A stretch of 64,000 nt of DNA from Segatella cerevisiae (GCF_024054555.1 NZ_JAMXLY010000010.1:18930-82929), one strand, 5' to 3'; counted from the stretch's first letter, positions 37,833 through 47,042 are shown. The notes: generated by a model not told the origin, from the letters alone. A program made the numbers and translations.

Positions 37833-39305
37833 CTATTTAAATCGACTGTAGATGACCGTCAATTTGATAGGATGGGTCGGCCCTCCCACAACCTTCGTAC
37901 TCGAAAGTGACATGTCGTTGACCACTCGTGTGATGTAGGTCGTATTGTTCCTCGTCGCCGTTGAGATAGTCACCGGGACGATGATCGCCTTGTTGTAGTT
38001 GGCACTTACCCCTTTCTTCTTATACATGTCCTTGACCAACCCTGAGATATTATTGAAAGTATAGGTATTGTTGGCGGAATTGAAGGATGCCGAGAAACTC
38101 GTCTTGTAGTTGATCAGTTCGTCGTTTTCGAAGAAACTTTGCAAACTGTCTTCCGGTATGATGAGCAGGTCTTGGGGGATGCCCAACTTGAATTTACTGT
38201 CCGTCGTGTTGTTGATTCTTGTGAGGACCAATTTCGCGCTGTTGATGGAGTCATTCTCATGTTTCGTCATTATCTCATCGATAGGCAGGGTAGCTTCCGT
38301 AAAGATGCCTGCCGGTGTCTTCAGATAAGTGCATGAAGCGTCAGAGACCAGTCGGTCCAGTGTCGACTCATCATTTGTGATCTTGTTGGTCTGCAGCACT
38401 TCGCCCGTCCCGTAGAGATAAGCGCCTGTCGTGACATATTCCAGAGAGTCCTTTGTCGTCGTCTGTGTCTCACCGTTGACCGTTGTCGAATGCGTGACAG
38501 GGATGATGGTATCTGTCAACTGCTGCATATAGACCTGACTGATTTCCACCTTAGCCATAGCGCCCAATCCACTTTCATATTTGATGTAGAAACCCGGGAA
38601 GACCTTGTTCAGGAAAGTCTGTGGGGTCTTGAAATATTCAGGATGTGCGTAATAAGTCCTCATGATATAGGTACCGAAGTCAGGGTAGGTCACCCCGTCA
38701 TGGACATATTTCTTATTGTCGAGAGAGATCGTGATGCCTTTCATCCCGCTGTTGGCAGTCCTGGAAGAATCAGAGAGGGTCATATCCTGAACGGTATAAG
38801 TCTTGCTTAATGTCAGTCCGTCTTCTTTGACGTAGCCTTCCGCCTCAGGATCGAAATCGGAATAGTAATTGGCATTCTCCGGTACAGGTTTATTCAACTC
38901 CATGACTTTCAGATTCATGGTAGCCAGAGAGTCACCGTAATAATCTTCGAAGTAGAGATTCAGATAAGTGTGGGAAGGTTTTACACCTCCGTCAGGAGCT
39001 TTTGATCGGATCGAGTCTTTTTGGATAAATCCGGGGTTAGGAAGGGTATAGAACTGGACCATGTAGTCTCCCGTCACATAAGCGCCTGTCTCAGGATCTT
39101 TGACCTTACCTACATATCCGCTGCTGTTCCTCGCCAGGACTTTTCCGGCTTTTACTGACTGCGTGTAAGTTTGGAAACTAGAATCGGTTACGTAGAGGAC
39201 ATCAGAATTGTTGATCAGCGATGAGCCAATGTAATCGGTTGTGTCATTACATGCTGTAAAGGTGAGAGCAGTCAAGGCTGCTATGACCAAAATTTTCAGT
39301 TTCAT
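37833..39305 (-). CDS. DUF4270 lipoprotein
   Basis: A 490-residue lipoprotein (lipobox FTAC, Cys19) matching DUF4270 from the motif order near the N-terminus (DTTDYIGSSLINNSDVLYVTDSSFQTYTQSV, then YVGKVKDPETGAYVTGDYMVQFY). The body is predicted beta-rich. Its place between a GT5-like gene and a small basic protein, opposite panC, is conserved in Bacteroidales to my knowledge. It begins 9 bp after the GT5-like gene ends. Function unknown; an outer-membrane location is likely from the lipobox. Confidence 0.87.
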   Translation of the reverse strand: MKLKILVIAALTALTFTACNDTTDYIGSSLINNSDVLYVTDSSFQTYTQSVKAGKVLARNSSGYVGKVKDPETGAYVTGDYMVQFYTLPNPGFIQKDSIRSKAPDGGVKPSHTYLNLYFEDYYGDSLATMNLKVMELNKPVPENANYYSDFDPEAEGYVKEDGLTLSKTYTVQDMTLSDSSRTANSGMKGITISLDNKKYVHDGVTYPDFGTYIMRTYYAHPEYFKTPQTFLNKVFPGFYIKYESGLGAMAKVEISQVYMQQLTDTIIPVTHSTTVNGETQTTTKDSLEYVTTGAYLYGTGEVLQTNKITNDESTLDRLVSDASCTYLKTPAGIFTEATLPIDEIMTKHENDSINSAKLVLTRINNTTDSKFKLGIPQDLLIIPEDSLQSFFENDELINYKTSFSASFNSANNTYTFNNISGLVKDMYKKKGVSANYNKAIIVPVTISTATRNNTTYITRVVNDMSLSSTKVVGGPTHPIKLTVIYSRFK

Positions 39306-39314
39306 CTTATCTTT

Positions 39315-40121
39315 TTATTTATCGGAACTGATTTGATTAATGAAATCCACAAAAGCTTGTGTATCATCTCCGGGATAGTTAAGCAGTTGTTTCTTCTTGT
39401 CTGCTGCTTCTTTGAGGAGATTCGGGCTGACGTGGTTTCCGGCCTCAACAATTCCATCACTATAATCTACGGCAAGTTTTCCGAGTTCCAGAAAATCAAA
39501 TTTCTTCTTATAAGAACTCAAGAGATCTGCTTTTGCTCCTTTATACTCGATGCATTTCTTGAAATTTTCTCCCAGATCAGACTTCAACTGATTCCCGAAG
39601 AGAAGGCTGATCGTCTTGACACTGGCAAAGGAAGGTTCGTCTTTGTAGGCTTTCTTGATATAGAAGGGGACTACCGAACCCATCCAACCTTGGCAGATCA
39701 CGATGTCCGGAGCCCATCTTAATTTCTTGACCGTTTCAAGTACGCCGCGGGCAAAGAAGATCGCTCTTTCGCCGTTGTCCGGATACTCGACGCCTGTCTC
39801 GTCAGCTTCCATCTGCCGCTTGCTGAAATAATCATCATTGTCAATGAAATAAACTTGTATTCTGGAAACCGGTATGGAAGCTACTTTGATAATCAGGGGA
39901 TGATCAGTGTCATTGATGATCAGATTCATTCCCGATAGGCGGATGACCTCATGCAACTGTCCGCGACGCTCGTTTATTGTACCCCATTTTGGCATAAATG
40001 TACGAATTTCGAAACCGTTTTCCTGCATTTTATGAGGCAGGTCTCTACCCATGATGGACATTTCACTTTCAGGTACATAAGGAGCAATCTCCTGGTTAAT
40101 GAACAGTATTTTCTTAGCCAT
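39315..40121 (-). CDS. Glycogen/starch synthase N-terminal (GT5) domain protein
   Basis: A 268-residue protein covering only the first Rossmann half of a GT5 glycogen synthase. It shows the start KILFINQEIAPYVPESEMSIMGRDLPHKMQENGFEIRTFMPKWG, then YFIDNDDYFSKRQM, FFARGVLETVKKLRWAPDIVICQGWM and LGKLAVDYSDGIVEAGNHVSPNLL. The C-terminal half with the catalytic ExxPxxGL(T/V) motif is absent. Length suggests a stable family form, not a recent truncation. In glycogen synthase the N-terminal half binds the acceptor; alone it cannot hold the whole ADP-glucose site. -7 box TATATTTG at 40143-40150 (minus). It is first in a three-gene operon. Confidence 0.85.
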   Translation of the reverse strand: MAKKILFINQEIAPYVPESEMSIMGRDLPHKMQENGFEIRTFMPKWGTINERRGQLHEVIRLSGMNLIINDTDHPLIIKVASIPVSRIQVYFIDNDDYFSKRQMEADETGVEYPDNGERAIFFARGVLETVKKLRWAPDIVICQGWMGSVVPFYIKKAYKDEPSFASVKTISLLFGNQLKSDLGENFKKCIEYKGAKADLLSSYKKKFDFLELGKLAVDYSDGIVEAGNHVSPNLLKEAADKKKQLLNYPGDDTQAFVDFINQISSDK

Positions 40122-40142
40122 ACAAGTTGAGTTTTAACAATG

Positions 40143-40150
40143 CAAATATA
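40143..40150 (-). promoter_or_regulatory. -7 box for the GT5-DUF4270 operon
   Basis: It reads TATATTTG on the minus strand, 22 bases before the ATG. No exact plus-strand match was found for panC; the nearest, TTTATTTTG at 40256-40264, lacks one T. Confidence 0.55.
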
Positions 40151-40294
40151 CGAATAAAAGTCGAGAATTCACTATAAAACACTTTAAAACAAAGAAAAGG
40201 AACATATTATTCGCAATTTTTTAGGATAATTCTTCCTTATTTAAGAAAAAAAGTTTTATTTTGCAATTCGATATAGTATTAAAGTTTTTGGGTT

Positions 40295-41152
40295 ATGAAA
40301 ATATTCAGTAAAATTGTTGACCTTCAGAATGAACTCTTTTCTGTTCGTAAAGAAGGCAAGTCGGTCGGTCTTGTACCGACGATGGGCGCTCTCCATGAGG
40401 GGCACGCATCTCTTATCAAGCGGTCTGTGAAAGAGAACGACGTCACAGTTGTGAGCGTCTTCCTCAATCCCACCCAATTCAATGATAAGAGTGATCTGGA
40501 GCGTTATCCGCGTAATCCGGAAGCTGATCAGAAGTTGATTGAAGAATGTGGTGCTGATTATTGTTTTGCTCCTTCAGTAGAAGATATTTATCCTACCCCT
40601 GATACCCGGCATTTCGAGTTTCCTCCTGTCACGACAGTGATGGAAGGCGCTCACCGTCCGGGGCATTTCAATGGTGTCTGTCAGGTCGTGAGCCGACTTT
40701 TCTACATCGTGCGTCCTGACCGCGCTTATTTCGGGGAAAAGGATTGGCAGCAGATCGCTGTCGTCAAGCGTCTGGTCAAGTACATCGGAATGAAAGTCCA
40801 GATCGTCTGCTGTCCTGTAGTGCGGGATAAGGATGGACTGGCCTTGAGCAGCAGGAACACTTTGCTCTCGGCTGACGAACGCAAGATTGCTCCGAAGATT
40901 TACGAAACATTAAAGGCGAGCCTCGATTTCAAGAAAACTCACACTGTTGAGGAAACGCATGACAAGGTCGTTGCTGATATCAATGCTGTACCGGGGTTGT
41001 CTGTGGAATACTTTTCCATAGTCGACGGCAACACGCTACAAGACGTGAAGTCTTGGGACGACAGTTCTGATATCGCAGGTTGTATAGCAGTAAATTGCGG
41101 TGCTAAACCGATTCGCCTGATAGATCATATCACCTATCAGCAATCTGTTTGA
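40295..41152 (+). CDS. panC: Pantothenate synthetase
   Basis: This 285-residue enzyme condenses pantoate with beta-alanine using ATP. The nucleotidyltransferase signatures are clear: VPTMGALHEGHASLIKRS with the HxGH motif, VFLNPTQFNDKSDLERYPRN, the pantoate-binding MEGAHRPGHFNGVCQVVSRLF, FGEKDWQQ and the KMSKS-like LALSSRNTLL. Length normal. panD follows after 26 bp and supplies beta-alanine, so the two make one pathway operon. Confidence 0.97.
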   Translation: MKIFSKIVDLQNELFSVRKEGKSVGLVPTMGALHEGHASLIKRSVKENDVTVVSVFLNPTQFNDKSDLERYPRNPEADQKLIEECGADYCFAPSVEDIYPTPDTRHFEFPPVTTVMEGAHRPGHFNGVCQVVSRLFYIVRPDRAYFGEKDWQQIAVVKRLVKYIGMKVQIVCCPVVRDKDGLALSSRNTLLSADERKIAPKIYETLKASLDFKKTHTVEETHDKVVADINAVPGLSVEYFSIVDGNTLQDVKSWDDSSDIAGCIAVNCGAKPIRLIDHITYQQSV

Positions 41153-41178
41153 CCTGAAAATGTTATCTTTTAATTACA

Positions 41179-41523
41179 ATGGAAATTGAAGTTCTGAAAA
41201 GTAAGATACACTGTGTCAAGGTAACTCAGGCTAACCTGAATTACATGGGAAGTATCACGATTGACGAGGACTTGATGGATGCTGCCGGAATGATAGCAGG
41301 AGAAAAGGTCCAGATCGTGGATAATAACAACGGTGAGCGTTTTGTAACATATATTATAAAAGGAGAGCGGGGCAGTGGCTGCATTTGCCTGAACGGTGCT
41401 GCAGCCAGGAAGGTCGTGGTCGGTGATATTGTGATCATCATGAGTTTTGCTCTGATGGATTTCGAAGAGGCCAAGACTTTCAAACCGACTATTGTATTCC
41501 CTAAGGAAGGCAATCTTTTATAA
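41179..41523 (+). CDS. panD: Aspartate 1-decarboxylase proenzyme
   Basis: This 114-residue pyruvoyl enzyme makes beta-alanine from aspartate. Self-cleavage at Gly-Ser is expected at about residues 24-25 in [18 protein letters not shown], where Ser becomes the pyruvoyl group. Other family landmarks: [37 protein letters not shown] and [13 protein letters not shown]. It is second in the panCD operon, with a candidate terminator at 41554-41600. Confidence 0.97.
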   Translation: MEIEVLKSKIHCVKVTQANLNYMGSITIDEDLMDAAGMIAGEKVQIVDNNNGERFVTYIIKGERGSGCICLNGAAARKVVVGDIVIIMSFALMDFEEAKTFKPTIVFPKEGNLL

Positions 41524-41553
41524 TTGCGTGTTCAGCACTGTAACTGGAAACAG

Positions 41554-41600
41554 AGAAGGGAGTGGAGAACAATGAAAAATTGATTCCCTCTCCCTTTTTT
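41554..41600 (+). terminator. Probable terminator after panD
   Basis: An imperfect GA/CT-rich stem (AAGGGAGTGGAGAA pairing with TTCCCTCTCCCTT) is followed by TTTTTT. Confidence 0.55.
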
Positions 41601-41669
41601 AATAATGAGCTGAAAATTAATATTGTAGTGAATTTAACAAAAAGTCATTTATCAGGAGAAATAACTTTG

Positions 41670-41752
41670 TGGGTAGTGATGGATTCGAACCACCGAAGGC
41701 GAAAGCCAGCAGATTTACAGTCTGCCCCATTTGGCCACTCTGGTAACTACCC
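41670..41752 (-). tRNA. tRNA-Tyr (GTA)
   Basis: An 83-nt type II tRNA on the minus strand. The 7-bp acceptor stem GGGTAGT/ACTACCC is closed with discriminator A. The anticodon loop reads CTGTAAATC with GTA as anticodon, there is a long variable arm (GGCTTTCGCC), and the T loop is GGTTCGAATCC. CCA is not encoded, so RNase Z and CCA-adding enzyme are needed. Confidence 0.96.
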
Positions 41753-41757
41753 CAGTG

Positions 41758-41832
41758 TGGGCGTTGACGGATTCGAACCGCCGACCCTCTGCTTGTAAGG
41801 CAGATGCTCTAAACCAGCTGAGCTAAACGCCC
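41758..41832 (-). tRNA. tRNA-Val (TAC)
   Basis: A 75-nt tRNA on the minus strand. The acceptor stem is GGGCGTT/AACGCCC, the anticodon stem TCTGC/GCAGA with loop CTTACAA (anticodon TAC), and the T loop GGTTCGAATCC. No encoded CCA. It lies 5 bp upstream of tRNA-Tyr in one transcript. Confidence 0.96.
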
Positions 41833-41979
41833 TGATTGCGGGTGCAAAGGTAGGACTTGTTTATGGGAATTCCAAAAGTAGCAGGATTCTTTTTAACTTT
41901 TTTAAGAGTTCAGAATTACTGAAACCTGGTTGGGATTCTTGATAAAGTGCTGGATGACAGAATAATTGGCTTTGGACAG

Positions 41980-42762
41980 ATGAAGGTATTCGTGAAAGAT
42001 GCTTTGAGAAAATATGCCGAGTTGTATGAGATTGCGGATTTCCTGGAAGGAGACCCTTCATGGTTCATGCATCAGGTGACCGGATCGCGAAATCAGGAAG
42101 TCATGGCGTTTATTGCCTCCGCTCTGAGTTATGGCAGCAGAAAACAGTTTATGCCGAAGATCGAGTATCTTTTGGATGCTTCAGCCCATCAACCTTATGA
42201 GTGGCTAGTCAATGGGAGTTATACGAGTCATATTCCTGATGACTCTGCCTGTTATTACCGGTTGTATACGAATCACAAGATGTATGGCTTTTTGGAAGTC
42301 CTGAGGAGTTTGTATCAAGAATACGGCAGTATGGCTGATTTTGTCAGTGAAAGGGTTCAGGGACATGATGCTTCGGACAGTGGATTGATCGCTTTGAAGA
42401 GTATCAGTGGCTATTTCCATAGTCGGGGCATCTCTGGTATTGTCCCTCAGTATGGTTCTTCCTGTAAGCGACTTTGCATGTTCCTGCGGTGGATGTGCCG
42501 AGATCACTCTCCTGTGGATTTAGGATTATGGTCTTCATTGATCGACAAGCGTTCGCTTTATATTCCATTGGACACTCATGTCCTGAAGGTCTCTCAAAGT
42601 ATCGGCCTCATCCCGCATCGTTCTCCCGGATGGACTACTGTTGTCTTGTTGACCGATGCCCTGAAGAAAGTCTTTCCGGATGACCCGATGAAAGGAGACT
42701 TTGCTCTTTTCGGGTATGGCATTCACGAAGACAAAACCGGCAGAGGAATGATTACAGGATAG
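41980..42762 (+). CDS. TIGR02757 (DUF2400) family protein
   Basis: A 260-residue protein of the TIGR02757 family. It shows the family's FLEGDPSWFMHQVTGSRNQEVMAFIASALSYGSRKQFMPKIEYLL start, the central SSCKRLCMFLRWMCR and the terminal PLDTHVLKVSQSIGL with FALFGYGIHE, features shared with HhH-GPD-like folds. The biochemical function is not established to my knowledge. I start it at ATG 41980 (MKVFVKDALRKYAELYE); a GTG at 41947 is in frame but would begin just inside the tRNA promoter zone. Confidence 0.85.
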   Translation: MKVFVKDALRKYAELYEIADFLEGDPSWFMHQVTGSRNQEVMAFIASALSYGSRKQFMPKIEYLLDASAHQPYEWLVNGSYTSHIPDDSACYYRLYTNHKMYGFLEVLRSLYQEYGSMADFVSERVQGHDASDSGLIALKSISGYFHSRGISGIVPQYGSSCKRLCMFLRWMCRDHSPVDLGLWSSLIDKRSLYIPLDTHVLKVSQSIGLIPHRSPGWTTVVLLTDALKKVFPDDPMKGDFALFGYGIHEDKTGRGMITG

Positions 42763-42792
42763 CAGGATAGTTCCAACAGTGCTGCAACGAGT

Positions 42793-44085
42793 TTAAAATC
42801 TGATGCAGGCCCGTGCCCCTAAAGTCAGGATGTGTAAATATTCCTTGCTGGAAAGACCATGAGGCGGGCGGAGGTCATAATCAAGGAACAGGCTGGCTCC
42901 GAAATGATCTTCAAATTGACGGTTGACAGAAAGTCCGGTACCGAATCCCCAACCATTGTTCCTGGGGATGATGGTGGAACTGATTCGGGTATTTGTGTAC
43001 CAAGTATGGTCCAATAATAATTTTGTCCCTAATGATAATCGCTCAGAGAGGGGGAGGGAGAAATAAGGGCCTATGGAAAGAGAATAAAAATCGAAGGTGT
43101 CGTCAGGAGCTTCACTACCGTTGACAATAAAACGGAGATTGGAGATCGACGCTTTTCCACCAAAACCGATATATGGGTTAATGAATCCCGCTCCTTCAAG
43201 GCCTATTGTCGTTCCAGAGGAGGTCTTGAACGACAAGTTTTCATTCAGGTCATATTTGCTGAGAGGGAGATTGTATCCCATATATAATCCCAGAAAGGAT
43301 GAAGACTCATCACCTGAAAAAAGGTCAGGCTGTGATTTCCTCTGGAGACCTTTGCCCTTGCAGATCTCATCAGCAATCCAGTATCCGAACTCTGAGGAAA
43401 GTATTCCAATCCCGGCTCCTGTGATCACATCGCTCAACCAGTGCTTATTATTGGCCATTCTCATCAGCCCTGTGGCAGTAGCTATACTGTAGGCTCCAAC
43501 ACTGACCCATGGGCTGAGATAGCCATATTCCTTGCTTAACATCGTGGCCGTCATGAAAGCTGTGGCCGTGTGGCCGGAAGGAAAACTATGCCGGTCGGAC
43601 CCATCCGGACGCATCACATGTGTAGTCGTCTTCAGGATGTTGACCGTTGTCCCCATGATTGCAGCGGAGAAAGCATCACTGATCAGCATCCGCCCCCACG
43701 AACTGCGACTTTCAACTCCTGCTGCCTTTAACCCTAACAGTATAGCCGCAGGAGCATATTGGGTATAGTTGTCCACGGTGCGATGGAAATGAGGCATAAA
43801 GTCGTTTCTAAGACTTCTGAATTGATCATCCTGCCGCTTGACAACCAATCCGCTGATAATGAGCGGTATCCCAATATGGGTTGACTGAAACCAACGGGAT
43901 TGTACGAAACGACTAACATTAGGATGGATATAACGGATGGGCGTATTGGAGGTGTCTCTGCTCGTACTGTCTGTACCGTAGTATACAGATGTTGCTGCCC
44001 CTAAGGCTGTGGCTTGGGGACAAAGCAGGATAACCGCAGCAATCGTATGTATGATCGTTCTCTTGCCAAAGATGAATTGATGCAT
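42793..44085 (-). CDS. PAP2 phosphatase fused to a C-terminal outer-membrane beta-barrel-like domain
   Basis: A 430-residue exported protein, with signal sequence from ATG 44085 (MHQFIFGKRTIIHTIAAVILL); the frame extends to 44187, but that part is atypical. The PAP2 phosphatase triad is intact: Lys152 with Arg159 (KTTTHVMRP), PSGH at 169-172, and Arg209-His215-Asp219 (GLMRMANNKHWLSD). Residues about 265-430 alternate polar and hydrophobic positions in about eight strands and end in an aromatic (ACIRF), typical of outer-membrane barrels. It may dephosphorylate lipid A, undecaprenyl pyrophosphate or phospholipid; the substrate cannot be told. Confidence 0.85.
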   Translation of the reverse strand: MHQFIFGKRTIIHTIAAVILLCPQATALGAATSVYYGTDSTSRDTSNTPIRYIHPNVSRFVQSRWFQSTHIGIPLIISGLVVKRQDDQFRSLRNDFMPHFHRTVDNYTQYAPAAILLGLKAAGVESRSSWGRMLISDAFSAAIMGTTVNILKTTTHVMRPDGSDRHSFPSGHTATAFMTATMLSKEYGYLSPWVSVGAYSIATATGLMRMANNKHWLSDVITGAGIGILSSEFGYWIADEICKGKGLQRKSQPDLFSGDESSSFLGLYMGYNLPLSKYDLNENLSFKTSSGTTIGLEGAGFINPYIGFGGKASISNLRFIVNGSEAPDDTFDFYSLSIGPYFSLPLSERLSLGTKLLLDHTWYTNTRISSTIIPRNNGWGFGTGLSVNRQFEDHFGASLFLDYDLRPPHGLSSKEYLHILTLGARACIRF

Positions 44086-44284
44086 ATTATGTTTTGCAAT
44101 AAATAGAATCAGATGATTTAATATTATTCTTATCGTCCGGCAAACATACAAAAGAATTTTGGTGAAAATCTGAAGATGGAGGAACAAGTCTTGCAGGAAT
44201 GGAAAATTCGTGATAGAAGAGTTAAATATTGTTTAATGGCGAAATTGTTTCTCTGAGAAACTTGTCTGATCGGCAGAAAGTGAT

Positions 44285-44292
44285 TATATTTG
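44285..44292 (+). promoter_or_regulatory. -7 box for the CoA-disulfide reductase fusion gene
   Basis: It reads TATATTTG, an exact match, 50 bases before the ATG. Confidence 0.6.
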
Positions 44293-44342
44293 TGAATATT
44301 TCCAGAGGAAATTATTAGTAACAGAGTATATAGAATAGATTT

Positions 44343-46772
44343 ATGAAACATGTGATTATTGGTGGTGTTGCCGGTGGGGCGACAGCTGCGGCTAGGATCA
44401 GACGGGCTGATGAGACAGCCGAAATCGTTCTCTTGGAAAAGGGAAATTATATTTCTTATGCCAATTGTGGATTACCTTATTATATAGGTGGTGTCATTTC
44501 AGATCGGAGCAAACTCTTCGTGCAGACTCCGGAAGCGTTTTCTCAAAGGTTCAACATTGATGTCCGGACGCATCATGAGGTGACTGAGATTCATGCTGAT
44601 AAGAGAACCTTGAGTGTTAAGCGACTTGATGGTACCATATATGAAGAAACCTATGACCGGCTTTTACTTTCTCCAGGTTCTTACCCCCTACGTCCTCAGA
44701 TGCCGGGTATAGATCTGCCGGGGATCTTTACGCTTCGGGACGTTGGAGATACTGATGCCATTAAGGACTATCTGGATAAGCATCATGCCGGACATGCTGT
44801 CATCGTAGGGGGAGGTTTCATCGGACTCGAGATGGCGGATAATCTGAAGTCTGCCGGAATTCAGGTCTCTATCGTCGAACAGTCTGATCAGGTGATGGGA
44901 CCGGTGGATTTCTCCATAGCCTCTTTCGTGCACAGGGAACTGATGGCACAAGGTGTAGGTCTGTATTTGGGACAAGGGGTGACCCATTTCGGACAGGTTG
45001 GGGAACAGATCGATGTATTCCTTTCTTCGGGGGAATCGATCAGGACGGATTTGGTGCTTCTGTCTATTGGGGTGCGGCCTCATACAAAACTCGCTGCCGA
45101 TGCAGGGATCAAGATAGGGCAGAGAGGGATTCAGGTCGACCGTTATCTCGAAACGTCGGTCAAAGGTATTTATGCAGTGGGGGATGCTATTGAATTCCCT
45201 CATCCCTTGACCGGGAAGCCTTGGCTCAACTATCTCGCAGGACCGGCCAACAGGCAGGCTCGGATAGCAGCCGACAATATGGTGTTCGGCAATAAGGAAA
45301 CTTATGAGGGGGCTGTCGGCACATCCATTGCCAAAGTCTTTGATTTAACGGTCGGGGCTACTGGTCTTGCGGCAAAAACACTACGTAGAGAAGGCACACC
45401 TTATCTAAGTAGTACGACAACGAGTCCTTCTCATGCCGGTTATTATCCGGGGGCATTTCCTCTGGTGACTAAATTGGTTTTTGAACCGAAGACCGGACGA
45501 CTCCTTGGCGCTCAATGTGTGGGGCACGATGGCGTGGACAAGCGCATCGACCAACTCTCCATCGTCATCAAGCATAACGGCACGGTCTATGATCTGATCC
45601 AACTAGAACAGGCTTACGCGCCTCCTTATTCTTCGGCTAAGGATCCTCTGGCAATCGCAGGTTATACGGCTTCCAATATCCTCAGTGGCGCTATGCCGGT
45701 AGTCTACTGGCGGGAAATCAGGGACAACAAGAAAGAAATCTATCTCATTGACGTGAGAACTGAGGATGAATATCAGTTGGGCTCCATCGAAGGTGCTGTC
45801 AATATTCCTTTGGACCATCTGCGAGAACGCATCTCTGAAGTGCCGCAAGACCGTCCGGTGGTCGTGTTCTGTGCAATAGGTTTGCGTGGCTATCTGGCCC
45901 TGCGTATTTTATCGGGCAGGGGATACAAGAATGTGAGGAATCTGTCAGGAGGATACCAACTCTATGAGGTGGCTACCCAGAAAATCAGTCATGAGTTGCC
46001 TCGTGATACACAAGACGGGGATCAAAAGGAGGTACAGGAAACCCAAATGGAGATTTTGAAGGTCGATGCCTGCGGACTTCAGTGCCCAGGACCGATCTTG
46101 AAATTGAAAAAGGCGATGGATGACTTGCAGTCGGGAACGCGGATGGAAGTTGTCGCTACCGATCCCGGGTTCCCTAAAGATGTGAGGGCCTGGTGTCAGA
46201 GTACCGGTAACCAACTGGTGGCTTCTAACGATGATAATGGTTATCATAAGGTGGTCATAGAAAAGGGGTCGAAACAAACTCCCGACCAGTCTGTTGCCGT
46301 AGCAGGCAACAAGTCTCTCATCCTCTTCAGCGATGACCTTGACAGGGCTATAGCTACATTTGTATTGGCTAATGGCGCTGCAGCGACCGGAACAAAAGTT
46401 TCGATATTTTTCACCTTCTGGGGACTGAACGTCATCAAGAAGAAGCACAAACCTTCTGTTAAAAAAGATTTCTTCGGCAAGATGTTTTCATGGATGCTGC
46501 CATCAGACAGTACAAGATTGAAATTGTCCAAGTTGAGTATGATGGGAATAGGGGGCAAACTCATGCGGCACCTGATGCGGAAAAAGAATATATCTTCTTT
46601 GGAGGAACTCCGTCAACAGGCGATGGACAATGGGGTTGAATTCATAGCCTGCCAAATGACAATGGACATCATGGGCATCCATAGAGAAGAACTTCTGGAT
46701 GGCGTGACTGTCGGAGGTGTGGCGACCTATATGCAACGCGCTGAGCAGTCCAATGTCAACCTCTTCATTTGA
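44343..46772 (+). CDS. CoA-disulfide reductase / rhodanese / TusA / DsrE four-domain sulfur protein
   Basis: An 809-residue cytoplasmic fusion. Residues 1-450 are an FAD/NAD(P) disulfide reductase of the CoADR type: GGVAGGATAAARIRR dinucleotide motif, redox Cys42 in YANCGLPYYIGG, a second motif VIVGGGFIGLEMAD and YAVGDAIEF. Residues about 455-550 are a rhodanese with Cys510 in VVFCAIGLRGY. Residues about 574-645 are a TusA/SirA domain with Cys581 in the CPGP motif. Residues about 658-809 are a DsrE/DrsH-like domain beginning KSLILFSDDLDRAIATFVLANGA. Together these suggest reduction of disulfides or polysulfides with relay of sulfane sulfur along one chain. The fusion is known in anaerobes; the exact substrate here is inferred. 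Confidence 0.9.
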   Translation: MKHVIIGGVAGGATAAARIRRADETAEIVLLEKGNYISYANCGLPYYIGGVISDRSKLFVQTPEAFSQRFNIDVRTHHEVTEIHADKRTLSVKRLDGTIYEETYDRLLLSPGSYPLRPQMPGIDLPGIFTLRDVGDTDAIKDYLDKHHAGHAVIVGGGFIGLEMADNLKSAGIQVSIVEQSDQVMGPVDFSIASFVHRELMAQGVGLYLGQGVTHFGQVGEQIDVFLSSGESIRTDLVLLSIGVRPHTKLAADAGIKIGQRGIQVDRYLETSVKGIYAVGDAIEFPHPLTGKPWLNYLAGPANRQARIAADNMVFGNKETYEGAVGTSIAKVFDLTVGATGLAAKTLRREGTPYLSSTTTSPSHAGYYPGAFPLVTKLVFEPKTGRLLGAQCVGHDGVDKRIDQLSIVIKHNGTVYDLIQLEQAYAPPYSSAKDPLAIAGYTASNILSGAMPVVYWREIRDNKKEIYLIDVRTEDEYQLGSIEGAVNIPLDHLRERISEVPQDRPVVVFCAIGLRGYLALRILSGRGYKNVRNLSGGYQLYEVATQKISHELPRDTQDGDQKEVQETQMEILKVDACGLQCPGPILKLKKAMDDLQSGTRMEVVATDPGFPKDVRAWCQSTGNQLVASNDDNGYHKVVIEKGSKQTPDQSVAVAGNKSLILFSDDLDRAIATFVLANGAAATGTKVSIFFTFWGLNVIKKKHKPSVKKDFFGKMFSWMLPSDSTRLKLSKLSMMGIGGKLMRHLMRKKNISSLEELRQQAMDNGVEFIACQMTMDIMGIHREELLDGVTVGGVATYMQRAEQSNVNLFI

Positions 46773-46940
46773 AAGTCTTTTGATGTAGAAACGGGGAATT
46801 GACACTTTGGCAGTTATCACTGAAATATTGTCACAGATGACATTCGGGCACAGATATTGCAATCCTGTCAGTAGCTCTGAATCTTCAAGACGAAAGGGCA
46901 AGGTAGAAAGGTAAAGATTAGAATCAGGAGGTAATTGAAA

Positions 46941-47042
46941 ATGGCATATCTGATGTGTTTGACTGGAGTGTTCTTTATAACAACTTTGGTCGCCCGCAAT
47001 CAAATGGGGCAGCACGGACGGTTGAGACATATACGTTTTTAA
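46941..47042 (+). CDS. Possible 33-residue hydrophobic/basic peptide
   Basis: An ATG at 46941 with an unusually good Shine-Dalgarno site (AGGAGGT at 46926-46932, 8 nt spacing) opens a 33-residue frame. It starts MAYLMCLTGVFFITTLVARN, a short hydrophobic helix, and ends basic (HGRLRHIRF). No homologue is recognised. The terminator at 47084-47127 follows. The strong SD is rare in this genome, but the frame is short enough to be chance. Confidence 0.3.
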   Translation: MAYLMCLTGVFFITTLVARNQMGQHGRLRHIRF

